Positions 18,523-26,763 of a stretch of DNA of 64,000 nucleotides are shown here, piece by piece. Every line of letters begins with the position of its first letter. Within the stretch, counting starts at the first letter, position 1. A program made the translations under genes and the position numbers. Under the pieces are notes generated by a model. It worked only from the letters and a program-made list of their open reading frames with translations, did not search any database and was not told where the DNA came from. This DNA is from Actinomadura atramentaria DSM 43919. Its GTDB lineage: Bacteria > Actinomycetota > Actinomycetes > Streptosporangiales > Streptosporangiaceae. Location of the stretch: assembly GCF_000381885.1 (NCBI RefSeq), contig NZ_KB907208.1, positions 248,001 to 312,000 of the forward strand, in the 5' to 3' direction.

Positions 18523-20205
18523 ATGGCCGACCACACCCCCCGGCGCGCCAACGCCAAGGACGACCTGCGCGCCCGTGCCCGCGACCTCCGCGCCGCCGGA
18601 GCCAGCTACAACGAGATCGCCGCCGCCCTCGGCGTCTCCAAAAGCTCCTGCTCCCTCTGGCTGCGCGACATGCCCCGCCCCATCACCGCCGCCGAACAGA
18701 CCCGCCGCAGCGTCGCCGCCCGCGCCCCCGGCCGCGCGGCGCACCGGGCGGCGACCGACACCGGGCGCCGCACCGCCAAACTCGCCGCCGCCCGCGAGAT
18801 CGGCGATCTCACCGACCGCGACGTCCTCCTGGCGGGCGCGATCGTCTACTGGTGCGAAGGGGCCAAGGCCCGGACGGGCGCGACCCGCGTCAGCCTCACC
18901 AACACCGACCCGGCGCTGATCGGCCTCTTCCTCCGCTTCCTCCACGTCGCGGGCGTCGAACGGGACCGCGTCTCCTTCCGCCTGGAGATCCACGAAACCG
19001 CCGACGCCGAGGACGCCGAACGCTTCTGGCGCGAGACCACCGGCCCGACCGCCCGCTTCACCCGCCCCCTGATCAAGAAGACCCGCGAGACGACGAACCG
19101 CCGCAACACCGGTCCGGGCTATCACGGCTGCCTGAACGTCCAGGTCGCGCGGAGCGACGAGCTGTACTGCCGGATCGCGGGCTGGGCGCTCGGGGTGATG
19201 CTCGCCGGGCGGGACGGACCGGCGGATCTCGCGGACGTGGCGGACGCGTTCGCGCGGCATGGTCGTGTCGGCGGTCGCAGGATCGCCGAGGACGCGGCGG
19301 ACCGCGCCCGGTTCGAGGAACGGAGCCGCCGCGCCCGCGCGCTGCGCGATGAGGGCCGGTCGTGGGCGCAGATCCGTGACGAACTCGGGGTCAGCCCGTC
19401 CACGGTGGGGCGCGCGCTGGCCGACGCGGGGCCGCCGCTCGCCTACATCCGCGCGTGGGAGGAGATGGACCGGCGCGCCGAGCAGGCGATCGAGCTCTGC
19501 GCGCGCGGACACACGGCGCGGGAGGCGGCGGAGCGGGTCGGCGTCTCGGTGGCGACCGTCCGCAGGTGGGTGAGCTCGGGCCGCCGGAGCTACGCGGAGG
19601 TGCGGGAACGGATCAGAGCGGGCCGGGACGCCTACGAGGCGGCCGCGCGCGCCGGACGGGCGGCGGTCCGGGCCGGGATCTGCGCGGCGGCCGCGCGGGA
19701 GGTCGGCCGGCTGACCGAGCGGGAGGTCCTGCTGCTCGGCTCGCTCGCCTACTGGTGCGAAGGAGGCAAGGACAAGAGTTACCGCGTGCAGGAGCACGTG
19801 GACTTCATCAACTCCGACCCGCACCTGCTGCGCTTCTTCCTGGAGTTCCTGCGGACGGCCGGGGTCGGCCGCGCCGCCGTCACCTACCGGGTGGCGATCC
19901 ACGAATCGGGGGATCTCGCGGGTTCGACGGAGTTCTGGGCCGCGCTGGCGGGAGTCGAGGCCGGCGACTTCATGAAGCCGGTCCTGAAAAGGCACGCACC
20001 GAAGATCAGGTACGAGGCGGAGGAACGGCGGTATCGCGGATGCCTTCGCATCGGGGTCGGGCGGAGCGCCGACCTCTACCGCCGGATCGAGGGGTGGGCG
20101 CTCGGCGCGATGCTGGGTCCGGCGGCGGCGTCCGCGCGCTGGGCGGACGGGGCGGCGGAGCCCGATAACCCTTCGGAGCCGGAGAGCGGAGCCGGTATCG
20201 TATGA
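18523..20205 (+). CDS. Tandemly duplicated HTH / LAGLIDADG-like protein
   Basis: 560 aa from ATG 18523 (GTG 18514 also possible). No named family is recognised with confidence. Two related halves are obvious. Each has a helix-turn-helix (YNEIAAALGVSKSSCSLWL near 29-47; in the second half AQIRDELGVSPSTVGRAL and AREAAERVGVSVATVRRW) and then a block with LLAGAIVYWCEGAK (102-115) or LLLGSLAYWCEGGK (about 402-415). In each block the motif is followed by TNTDPALI/NSDPHLL, FLRFL/FLEFL, an IHE motif, FW, a Lys-rich strand, Y.GCL and RS..LY..I.GWALG. The pattern (L-x-G-x6-E-G, then N-[ST]-D-P-x-L-[IL]) resembles the LAGLIDADG fold of homing endonucleases and WhiA, with Glu112 and Glu413 at the catalytic acid position. 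It could be a nuclease or a DNA-binding regulator. Confidence 0.6.
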   Translation: MADHTPRRANAKDDLRARARDLRAAGASYNEIAAALGVSKSSCSLWLRDMPRPITAAEQTRRSVAARAPGRAAHRAATDTGRRTAKLAAAREIGDLTDRDVLLAGAIVYWCEGAKARTGATRVSLTNTDPALIGLFLRFLHVAGVERDRVSFRLEIHETADAEDAERFWRETTGPTARFTRPLIKKTRETTNRRNTGPGYHGCLNVQVARSDELYCRIAGWALGVMLAGRDGPADLADVADAFARHGRVGGRRIAEDAADRARFEERSRRARALRDEGRSWAQIRDELGVSPSTVGRALADAGPPLAYIRAWEEMDRRAEQAIELCARGHTAREAAERVGVSVATVRRWVSSGRRSYAEVRERIRAGRDAYEAAARAGRAAVRAGICAAAAREVGRLTEREVLLLGSLAYWCEGGKDKSYRVQEHVDFINSDPHLLRFFLEFLRTAGVGRAAVTYRVAIHESGDLAGSTEFWAALAGVEAGDFMKPVLKRHAPKIRYEAEERRYRGCLRIGVGRSADLYRRIEGWALGAMLGPAAASARWADGAAEPDNPSEPESGAGIV

Positions 20206-20248
20206 CGGCGGTTGAAAGCCTGGGCGTTGGTTGAAGTGTCCAGGTCTG

Positions 20249-20321
20249 TCCCGGATCGTCTAATTAGGCAGGACAAGCGACTTTGGCTCGCTTTATGGGG
20301 GTTCGAGTCCCTCTCCGGGAG
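20249..20321 (+). tRNA. tRNA-Gln(UUG)
   Basis: A full cloverleaf is visible. The acceptor stem TCCCGGA (20249-20255) pairs perfectly with TCCGGGA (20314-20320) and the discriminator is G20321. The D arm is GTCT...GGAC. The anticodon stem AGCGA/TCGCT closes loop CTTTGGC with anticodon TTG. The T arm is GGGGG-TTCGAGT-CCCTC. The 3' CCA is not exactly encoded (CCC follows). It lies 43 nt after the HTH/LAGLIDADG-like gene and just before a MITE; in other actinobacteria tRNA-Gln also neighbours glmU. Confidence 0.95.
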
Positions 20322-20330
20322 CCCATGCCC

Positions 20331-20505
20331 TAGGGCGTGTCTCAAAGTGCCTCAGCCACAGCGCGAGTGCGTTGACTGGGCGGTGAAGCGAGCCGGAGGC
20401 GAGCTTCGCCGCCCAGATCGCGAAGCGATGCCGCGCTCGCACAGGCCCGGTGAGGCCCGAGCCGCCAGGCGAGGGCCGTGGGCCGGGACTTGGAAACACG
20501 CCCTA
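20331..20505. mobile_element. MITE-like element, copy A (intact ends)
   Basis: 175 bp bounded by imperfect terminal inverted repeats: left TAGGGCGTGTCTCAAAG, right end (inverted) TAGGGCGTGTTTCCAAG. CTAG occurs at both junctions (20330-20333, 20503-20506), as expected for the YTAR duplications of the IS427 group of IS5. There is no coding capacity. An internal 11-bp hairpin (GGCGGTGAAGC with GCTTCGCCGCC) is present. A second, inverted copy lies at 61273-61430. Mobilisation by an IS5-type transposase elsewhere is inferred. Confidence 0.8.
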
Positions 20506-20570
20506 GGCGCGCGCGGAAGCCCGGGCGGTCCGGCGCGGTGCCGCGTCCGGCCCGCCGGGGGCTTTGCCGC

Positions 20571-20610
20571 GGGTGCGGTGGGGTGGGGGGTTCCGGGTGG
20601 GCGGTATCCT
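20571..20610 (+). promoter_or_regulatory. G-rich promoter of glmU
   Basis: A 20-bp G-rich block at 20571-20590 (GGG at 20571, GGGG at 20580, six G at 20585) is followed by 14 nt and TATCCT (20605-20610), a likely -10. The same block, with one mismatch and the same 14-nt spacing to TAGACT, lies upstream of rplY (23366-23405). The G runs 20571-20601 could form a G-quadruplex across the -35 region. Confidence 0.6.
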
Positions 20611-20715
20611 GCACATGTCGGGTGAGCGTGGCCCCGCCGTGCCCTGTTGCCGCAGGTGAGCGTGGTTCGTCCCGTCCCCGCACCGATCCCGTCCGCGATG
20701 CCGAGGAGCCTCTTC

Positions 20716-22158
20716 GTGAGCGCGAGCCGCCCGGCCGCCGTCATCGTCCTCGCCGCAGGCGAGGGCACCCGGATGAAGTCCCGTACCTCCAAGGTGCTCC
20801 ACGAGCTGGGCGGGCGCAGCATGCTCGGCCACGTGGTCGCCGCCGCCCGCGAGCTGGACCCGGCGCGGCTGGTCGTCGTCGTCGGGCACCGCCGCGAGCA
20901 GGTGGTCGAGCACCTGGGCGCGCACGCGCCCGAGGCCGAGCCCGTCGTGCAGGAGACGCAGGGCGGCACCGGGCACGCGGTGCGCGTCGCGCTGGAGCGG
21001 GTCGGGGAGCTGACCGGCACCGTCGTCGTCACCAACGGCGACCATCCGCTGCTGCGCGGCGCGACGCTCGCCGAACTGGTGCGCGTCCACGAGTCCGAGG
21101 GCAACGCCGCGACCGTCCTCACCACTCCGATGCCCGATCCGACCGGGTACGGGCGGGTCCTGCGGGACTCCGGCGGCGCGGTCACCGAGATCGTGGAGCA
21201 CAAGGACGCGACGGACGAGCAGCGCGCCGTCACCGAGATCAACGTCGGGATGTACGCGTTCGACGCGGCGCGGCTGGCGGGCGCGCTCAAGCGCCTGACG
21301 ACCGACAACGCGGGCGGCGAGGAGTACCTGACCGACGTCGTCGGCATCCTGCGCGGCGACGGGCTGCGCGTCGGGGCGTTCCTCGTGGAGGACTGGGTCG
21401 AGACGCAGGGCGTCAACGACCGCGTCCAGCTCGCGGAGGCGCGGCGTCGGTTGAACGACCGCGTCCTGGAGGGCCTGATGCGCGCCGGGGTGACGGTGGT
21501 GGACCCGCTGACGACGTGGGTGGACGTGCGGGTCACGGCGGAGCCGGACGCGGTCCTGCTGCCGAACACCCAGCTCCACGGCGCGACGCATCTGGCGGCG
21601 GGCGCGAGGGTCGGCCCGAACTGCACGCTGACCGACACCCGCGTCGGGGAGGACGCGGTGGTGGTGAACGCGGTGTGCGTCGGCGCGGAGGTCGGGCCGG
21701 GCGCGTCGGTCGGCCCGTTCGCGTACCTGCGGCCGGGCGCGCGGCTGGCGCGCGGCGCGAAGGCGGGCACGTACGTGGAGCTGAAGAACTCCGAGGTCGG
21801 CGAGGGCGCGAAGGTCCCGCACCTCACCTATGTGGGCGACGCGGAGATCGGGGCGGGCGCGAACGTCGGCGCGGGCACGATCTTCGCGAACTACGACGGG
21901 GTCGCCAAGCACCGGACGCGGGTGGGCGAGGCGGCGTTCGTCGGCAGCAACTCGGTCCTCATCGCGCCGGTCGAGATCGGCGACGGCGCGTACACGGCCG
22001 CGGGTTCCGCGGTCTCCCAGGACGTTCCGCCGGGGGCGATCGGCATCGCCCGCGGCCGGCAGCGAAATATCGAGGGGTGGGTCGGCCGCAGCCGCGCCGG
22101 CACGCCGTCCGCCGAGGCGGCCGAGCGGTCCCGCGCGCGGGATTCGGGCGGCGAGTGA
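20716..22158 (+). CDS. glmU: Bifunctional UDP-GlcNAc pyrophosphorylase / glucosamine-1-phosphate N-acetyltransferase
   Basis: 480 aa from GTG 20716, preferred over ATG 20698 because GAGGAG (20703-20708) lies 7 nt upstream. It acetylates GlcN-1-P and then couples it to UTP, making UDP-GlcNAc for peptidoglycan. The N-terminal uridylyltransferase has LAAGEGTRMKS near residue 12, QGGTGHAV near 87 and TNGDHPLL near 107. The C-terminal left-handed beta-helix has hexapeptide repeats (VGPNCTLTDTRVGEDAVV), the acetyl-CoA region KNSEVGEGAKVPHLTYVGDAEIG is located near 365-390, and NYDG near 402. The last 30 residues are a low-complexity tail. prs follows 76 nt later. Confidence 0.97.
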   Translation: MSASRPAAVIVLAAGEGTRMKSRTSKVLHELGGRSMLGHVVAAARELDPARLVVVVGHRREQVVEHLGAHAPEAEPVVQETQGGTGHAVRVALERVGELTGTVVVTNGDHPLLRGATLAELVRVHESEGNAATVLTTPMPDPTGYGRVLRDSGGAVTEIVEHKDATDEQRAVTEINVGMYAFDAARLAGALKRLTTDNAGGEEYLTDVVGILRGDGLRVGAFLVEDWVETQGVNDRVQLAEARRRLNDRVLEGLMRAGVTVVDPLTTWVDVRVTAEPDAVLLPNTQLHGATHLAAGARVGPNCTLTDTRVGEDAVVVNAVCVGAEVGPGASVGPFAYLRPGARLARGAKAGTYVELKNSEVGEGAKVPHLTYVGDAEIGAGANVGAGTIFANYDGVAKHRTRVGEAAFVGSNSVLIAPVEIGDGAYTAAGSAVSQDVPPGAIGIARGRQRNIEGWVGRSRAGTPSAEAAERSRARDSGGE

Positions 22159-22234
22159 TCGCCGTGGGCCGGTGGAGGCGGCGCCCGTTCCCCGGGACGG
22201 GTGCAGTACGTCATATGAGGGGGAGTTGTCGCAG

Positions 22235-23215
22235 GTGAGTGGGATCAAGGCGAGTGGCCAGAAGCAGCTCATGCTCTTCACCGGCCGGGCCGACCCGGAG
22301 CTGGCGAAGGAGGTGGCCGCCAACCTTCAGATCGAGCTCACGCCGACTTCGGCTTACGACTTCGCGAACGGTGAGACGTTCGTCCGGTTCTTGGAGTCGG
22401 TGCGCGGCTCCGACGCGTTCGTGATCCAGAGCCACACGGCGCCGATCAACCAGTGGATCATGGAGCAGTTGATCATGGTGGACGCGCTGAAGCGCGCGTC
22501 GGCCAAGCGGATCACCGTGGTTGCCCCGTTCTTCGGGTACGCGCGGCAGGACAAGAAGCACCGGGGCCGCGAGCCGATCTCGGCGCGGCTGATGGCGGAC
22601 CTGTTCAAGACGGCGGGCGCGCACCGGCTGATCACGGTGGACCTGCACACGGCGCAGATCCAGGGGTTCTTCGACGGCCCGGTGGACCACCTGTTCGCGC
22701 TGGACCTGCTGGCGGACCACTTCGAGCAGCGGCTGGACCTGTCGCGGGTGACGGTGGTCGCGCCGGACGCGGGCCGGGTGCGGGTGACGGAGCGGTGGAG
22801 CGACCGGCTCGGCGGCGTGCCGATGGCGATCATCCACAAGAAGCGGGACCCGGACGTCGCGAACGAGGTGAAGGTCTTCGACGTCGTCGGCGAGGTCGAG
22901 GGCCGGACGTGCGTGATCGTGGACGACATGATCGACACCGGCGGGACGATCGTGAAGGCGGCGGACGCGCTGTTCGAGAACGGCGCGGCGAAGGTCGTCG
23001 TGGCGGCGACGCACGGCGTGCTGTCGGGTCCGGCGGTGGACCGGTTGAAGAACTCGCGGATCTCGGAGGTCGTGCTGACGAACACGCTGCCGATCCCGGA
23101 GGAGAAGCAGTTCGACAAGCTGACCGTGCTGTCGATCGCGCCGCTGATCGCGCGGGCGATCAACGAGGTGTTCAGCGACGGTTCGGTGACGAGCCTGTTC
23201 GGCGGCCACAGCTGA
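22235..23215 (+). CDS. prs: Ribose-phosphate pyrophosphokinase (PRPP synthetase)
   Basis: 326 aa from GTG 22235, with AGGGGGAG about 10 nt upstream. It makes PRPP from ribose-5-phosphate and ATP for nucleotide, His and Trp synthesis. In actinobacteria PRPP also feeds decaprenyl-phospho-arabinose. Signatures: FANGETFVRF near 40, the PPi-binding region VDLHTAQIQGFFDGPVDHL near 133, VAPDAGRVRV, and the PRPP loop VIVDDMIDTGGT near 228. Length is normal for class I enzymes. It follows glmU as in mycobacteria, probably in one transcript. Confidence 0.97.
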   Translation: MSGIKASGQKQLMLFTGRADPELAKEVAANLQIELTPTSAYDFANGETFVRFLESVRGSDAFVIQSHTAPINQWIMEQLIMVDALKRASAKRITVVAPFFGYARQDKKHRGREPISARLMADLFKTAGAHRLITVDLHTAQIQGFFDGPVDHLFALDLLADHFEQRLDLSRVTVVAPDAGRVRVTERWSDRLGGVPMAIIHKKRDPDVANEVKVFDVVGEVEGRTCVIVDDMIDTGGTIVKAADALFENGAAKVVVAATHGVLSGPAVDRLKNSRISEVVLTNTLPIPEEKQFDKLTVLSIAPLIARAINEVFSDGSVTSLFGGHS

Positions 23216-23298
23216 CGCGTCCGCGCTGGAAGCAGCCGGACTGCGGCTGGGCCGCTGCCGCCTCCCCGGCGGGACATTTCGGTTGAACCGCCGATGAC

Positions 23299-23341
23299 GG
23301 ACCCGGCGGGCGCTCGCGGAAGCGGGCGTCCCGCCGGGTCC
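23299..23341 (+). terminator. Terminator after glmU-prs
   Basis: A perfect 12-bp stem (23299-23310 with 23330-23341) with a 19-nt loop, 84 nt after the prs stop and before the rplY promoter. Confidence 0.7.
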
Positions 23342-23365
23342 GCCGCGTGCGAGGGGCCTTGGGGC

Positions 23366-23405
23366 GGGTGCGGTGGCGTGGGGGGCCGCGGTCATCGGTT
23401 AGACT
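23366..23405 (+). promoter_or_regulatory. G-rich promoter of rplY
   Basis: The 20-bp G-rich block 23366-23385 is 19/20 identical to that before glmU. After 14 nt comes TAGACT (23400-23405), a likely -10. Four G runs from 23353 to 23385 are also compatible with a G-quadruplex. Confidence 0.6.
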
Positions 23406-23587
23406 TGCCGAATCCGCGTATGCCCCAGGTCGTTCAGTTCGGTCTCGCAACACGGGATTCGCACTCCCCGGGGAACGCAAAGAATCTTCGAGGCGCCAGA
23501 CGCGTCGAGCATCGCCTGATTGGCTCTGTCCGCAGCGGACGTCCATGCCGGACGGCCGTGGATCGCAACAAGCAAGGAGTTTCCGCC
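23406..23587 (+). promoter_or_regulatory. Long leader of rplY
   Basis: If the TAGACT box is used, the mRNA carries about 175 nt before the GTG. The leader contains GAATCC and GGATTC blocks that can pair over about 45 nt, and a GTCCG/CGGAC-rich hairpin close to the AAGGAG site (23574-23579). A ribosomal-protein autoregulatory leader is possible, but no known motif is matched. Confidence 0.3.
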
Positions 23588-24247
23588 GTGTCCGAGGTAC
23601 GCATCGCCGCCGAGCCGCGCACCGAGTTCGGTAAGGGTGCCGCGCGGCGCACCCGCCGGGCCGGCAAGGTTCCCGCCGTCCTCTACGGTCATGGCACCGA
23701 TCCGCAGCACATCTCGCTGCCGGGCCACGACCTGATGCTGGCGCTCAAGACGCCGAACGTGCTCCTCACGATCGAGGGCCTGCCGTCGGGGGCCGAGCTG
23801 GCCCTGCCGAAGGACGTGCAGCGCGACCCGATCAAGGGCTTCCTGGAGCACGTCGACCTGCTGCTGGTGAAGCGCGGCGAGAAGGTCACCGTGGAGATCC
23901 CGGTGAACGTCGTCGGCGACCTGGTGTCGGGCGCGCGCATCGAGCAGCCGGTGGTGCAGATCGCGGTCGAGGCCGAGGCGACGCACATCCCCGAGGCGCT
24001 GGAGGTCTCGGCGGAGGGCCTGGAGATCGACACGCAGATCCTCGCCAAGGACGTGAAGCTCCCGTCGGGCGTGCAGCTCACCGTGGACGGCGACACGCTG
24101 ATCGCGCAGGTCGTGGACGCGACGCTGGTCTCGGACCCGGTCGCCGAGGAGGAGGCCGAGGTCACCGAGGACGGCGAGGCGCCGACCGCGGAGGGCGAGG
24201 CCGAGGCCGCCGCCGAGCAGGCCGCGGAGGCCGAGTCCGGGGAGTGA
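23588..24247 (+). CDS. rplY: Large ribosomal subunit protein bL25 (CTC form)
   Basis: 219 aa from GTG 23588, with AAGGAG 8 nt upstream. It binds the 5S rRNA loop E in the 50S central protuberance. The N-terminal L25 domain (EVRIAAEPRTEFGKGAARRTRR, then KVPAVLYGHG) and the C-terminal TL5/CTC beta-barrel domain (VNVVGDLVSGARIEQP onward) are both present. The CTC form is the general-stress version in Bacillus. An acidic Glu/Ala tail (about 185-219) is typical of actinobacterial copies. It is paired with pth as in most Actinobacteria. Confidence 0.95.
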   Translation: MSEVRIAAEPRTEFGKGAARRTRRAGKVPAVLYGHGTDPQHISLPGHDLMLALKTPNVLLTIEGLPSGAELALPKDVQRDPIKGFLEHVDLLLVKRGEKVTVEIPVNVVGDLVSGARIEQPVVQIAVEAEATHIPEALEVSAEGLEIDTQILAKDVKLPSGVQLTVDGDTLIAQVVDATLVSDPVAEEEAEVTEDGEAPTAEGEAEAAAEQAAEAESGE

Positions 24248-24319
24248 CCCGGTGCCGCCCGGTTCGGGGCGGCGTGCCGTGTCGGGCGCTGCGGCGCCGT
24301 GACCGGCTTCGGACATCGC

Positions 24320-24360
24320 GCACGGCCCCCGCGGGTGGACTCCACCGGCGGGGGCCGTGC
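24320..24360 (+). terminator. Strong hairpin between rplY and pth
   Basis: A perfect 13-bp stem (24320-24332 with 24348-24360) is extended by an inner GGTGG/CCACC pairing. It ends 49 nt before the pth start, so pth needs read-through or its own promoter. Confidence 0.75.
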
Positions 24361-24409
24361 GTCGTGCTGCCCCGGGACCGTCCCGGGCGCGGACTCGGGA
24401 GTGTGGGCT

Positions 24410-24985
24410 GTGGTTGAGGCGCCGTGGCTGGTGGTGGGCCTGGGGAATCCGGGTCCGTCGTACGCGGGCAACCGGCACAACGCGGGGTTCATGGTGCTGG
24501 ACGTGCTGGCGGGGCGCGTCGGGGGGCGGTTCAAGTCGCACCGGTCGCGCGCGGACGTGGTGGAGGAGCGGCTGGGCGCGGAGCGCGTGGTGCTCGCGAA
24601 GCCGCGGTCGTGGATGAACGAGTCCGGCGGGCCGGTGAAGGCGCTGCGGGACTTCTACAAGGCCCCGGTGGAGCGGCTGGTGGTGGTCCACGACGAGCTG
24701 GACGTCCCGTACGGCGCGATCCGGTTGAAGCAGGGCGGCGGCGACAACGGCCACAACGGGCTGCGGTCGATCACCCGGTCCGTGGGGGACCGCCAGTACC
24801 TGCGGGTCCGGTTCGGCGTGGGGCGGCCGCCGGGCCGGATGGACGCGGCGGCGTTCGTGCTCAAGGACTTCTCGACGGTGGAGCGGCGCGAGCTGGAGCT
24901 GAACGTGGAGCGGGCGGCGGACGCGGTGGAGGCGCTGACGGCGTCGGGGCTGGCGGCGGCGCAGAATCTGTTCCACGCGGGCTAG
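24410..24985 (+). CDS. pth: Peptidyl-tRNA hydrolase
   Basis: 191 aa from GTG 24410; GGGAG at 24397-24401 favours it over GTG 24401. It releases peptides from prematurely dropped peptidyl-tRNAs. Signatures: [21 protein letters not shown] with the catalytic His near residue 23, [10 protein letters not shown] near 70, the general-base region [11 protein letters not shown] near 93, and GHNGLRSI near 116. Length is typical for bacterial Pth. Confidence 0.96.
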   Translation: MVEAPWLVVGLGNPGPSYAGNRHNAGFMVLDVLAGRVGGRFKSHRSRADVVEERLGAERVVLAKPRSWMNESGGPVKALRDFYKAPVERLVVVHDELDVPYGAIRLKQGGGDNGHNGLRSITRSVGDRQYLRVRFGVGRPPGRMDAAAFVLKDFSTVERRELELNVERAADAVEALTASGLAAAQNLFHAG

Positions 24986-25175
24986 TGGGGCGTTCGCCCG
25001 AGTTAGTGAAGTCTGTCGCCTGTATGGCTGTAGGCAACATTCGTGAGATAAAGCACCCGTAAGATGCCTCACGGTCGATGAACTTACGCCGGGTGTGAAC
25101 CGCCGACAGCGCTCGTGCGTCTTCGAGGTGAACTCGGTGGGGCGTGGGCGCAGATCAGGGGCTGGTGAGGCGTAC

Positions 25176-26642
25176 ATGGCGGTCGTCGACAAGGTCGAGC
25201 CGGAAGTGCGTCCCGCCGTCGCGCGGCCGCGTCGGCGGCGGGGGGACTGGATCGTCCGCTACCGGCGGACCGCTGTCCTGCTCGACTTCTTGGTGATGCT
25301 GTTCGCCGGGGCCCTCGCCTTCGTCGTCCGGTTCCCCGGTGTGCCGAACACACTCGAACTCCCCTACGTGGCGTTCAGCGTCGTGCTGCCGCTGGGGTGG
25401 GTCGCGTTCCTCGCGCTGTGCCGGGCGTACCAGCCGCGCTACATCGGCGTCGGGTACGAGGAGTTCCACCGGGTGCTGCGCGCGGGCTTCGCACTCACCG
25501 CGACCGTCGCGATCATGGCGTACGCGACCAAGACCGAGGTCGCGCGCGGCTATGTGGTGATGGCGCTGCCGCTCGGCGTGGCGCTCGACGTCGCGGTGCG
25601 GTACCGGCTGCGCAAGTGGCTGCACCGGCGGCGGTGGCAGGGCGACCACATGCGGCGGGTGGTCGCGGTCGGGCACCGCGCCGCCGTCGCGGACCTCATC
25701 CGGCTGCTGCGCGAGAAGGCGTACCACGGCATGGACATCGTCGCGGTGTGCCTGCCGCCGGGGGAGGGCGCGCGCGCCGGGGCGGTCGACGGCGTCCCGG
25801 TGCTCGGCGACTTCCGGGAGGCGGCGGCGGTCGTCGGGAGCGTCGGCGCGGACTCGGTCGCGGTGCTGGCGTGCCCGGAGATGGACGGCGTCGCGCTGCG
25901 GCGGCTGGCGTGGCAGATCGAGCGCGACGACGTCGAGCTGGTCGTGGCTCCGGCCCTGATGGACGTCACCGGACCGCGCATCTCGATCCGGCCGGTCGCG
26001 GGCCTGCCGCTACTGCACGTGGAGCACCCGGAGCTGGACGGCGGGCGCAAACTGCTCAAGGGCTTCGTGGACCGGGCGGGCGCGCTGGTCGGGCTGGCAC
26101 TGCTGAGCCCGGTGCTGCTGGTGATCGCCGTCATGGTCAAGCTGACCAGCTCCGGCCCGGTCATGTTCCGGCAGACGCGGGTGGGCCGCGACGGGCGCGA
26201 GTTCACCGTGCTGAAGTTCCGGACGATGGTCGCCGACGCCGAGTCCCGCAAGCAGGAGCTCCTGGAGGCCAACGAACACGACGGCGTCCTGTTCAAGATC
26301 AGGTCCGACCCGCGCATCACGCGCGTCGGGCGGGTGCTGCGCCGCTATTCGCTGGACGAGTTGCCACAGCTCATCAACGTCGCGCGCGGCGACATGTCGC
26401 TCGTCGGCCCGCGCCCGCCGCTGCCCGAGGAGGTCGCCGAGTACGGCGGCGACGTGTACCGGCGGCTCGTGGTGAAGCCGGGGCTGACGGGTCTGTGGCA
26501 GGTCAGCGGCCGGTCGGACCTGAGCTGGGAGGAGTCGGTCCGGCTCGACCTGCGGTACGTCGACAACTGGACCCTCGCGCTGGACCTGCAGATCATGTGG
26601 AAGACCTGGTCGGCGGTCGTGCGTGGCTCCGGCGCGTACTGA
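25176..26642 (+). CDS. Polyprenyl-phosphate sugar-1-phosphate transferase (WcaJ/EpsE-type) initiating exopolysaccharide synthesis
   Basis: 488 aa from ATG 25176, with GGTGAGG upstream. Four hydrophobic segments lie in residues 35-145, then a cytosolic Rossmann-like region to about 270 (VVAVGHRAAVADLIRLL). The catalytic bacterial-sugar-transferase domain covers about 285-488: a membrane re-entrant helix after KGFVDRAGALVG, FRQTRVGRDGREFTVLKFRTM, RRYSLDELPQLINV, and VGPRPPLPEEV. By family it transfers hexose-1-phosphate (Glc or Gal) from UDP-sugar to undecaprenyl phosphate on the cytoplasmic face. It opens the polymer region, and cysQ-cysDN follow on the same strand. Confidence 0.9.
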   Translation: MAVVDKVEPEVRPAVARPRRRRGDWIVRYRRTAVLLDFLVMLFAGALAFVVRFPGVPNTLELPYVAFSVVLPLGWVAFLALCRAYQPRYIGVGYEEFHRVLRAGFALTATVAIMAYATKTEVARGYVVMALPLGVALDVAVRYRLRKWLHRRRWQGDHMRRVVAVGHRAAVADLIRLLREKAYHGMDIVAVCLPPGEGARAGAVDGVPVLGDFREAAAVVGSVGADSVAVLACPEMDGVALRRLAWQIERDDVELVVAPALMDVTGPRISIRPVAGLPLLHVEHPELDGGRKLLKGFVDRAGALVGLALLSPVLLVIAVMVKLTSSGPVMFRQTRVGRDGREFTVLKFRTMVADAESRKQELLEANEHDGVLFKIRSDPRITRVGRVLRRYSLDELPQLINVARGDMSLVGPRPPLPEEVAEYGGDVYRRLVVKPGLTGLWQVSGRSDLSWEESVRLDLRYVDNWTLALDLQIMWKTWSAVVRGSGAY

Positions 26643-26763
26643 CCCCGCCCGGAACGTCCGGCTCACCCGTCGGCCACGGGTGCGGACCCGCAGTCCCGCG
26701 GCGCGCCCGCCGCGTGGACAATAGGACATCTCAGATCAGTCGAGTCGGGATGGACGGGACGGC

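Noticed and set aside
20331..20505. CRISPR or REP-type array
   Set aside because: There is a single unit here and one distant copy; terminal inverted repeats and flanking CTAG point to a MITE.
25021..25175. Riboswitch-like A/T-rich leader upstream of the WcaJ-type gene
   Set aside because: A TAAGAT box is present near 25060 but no conserved riboswitch fold or terminator can be drawn; it is probably only a promoter.
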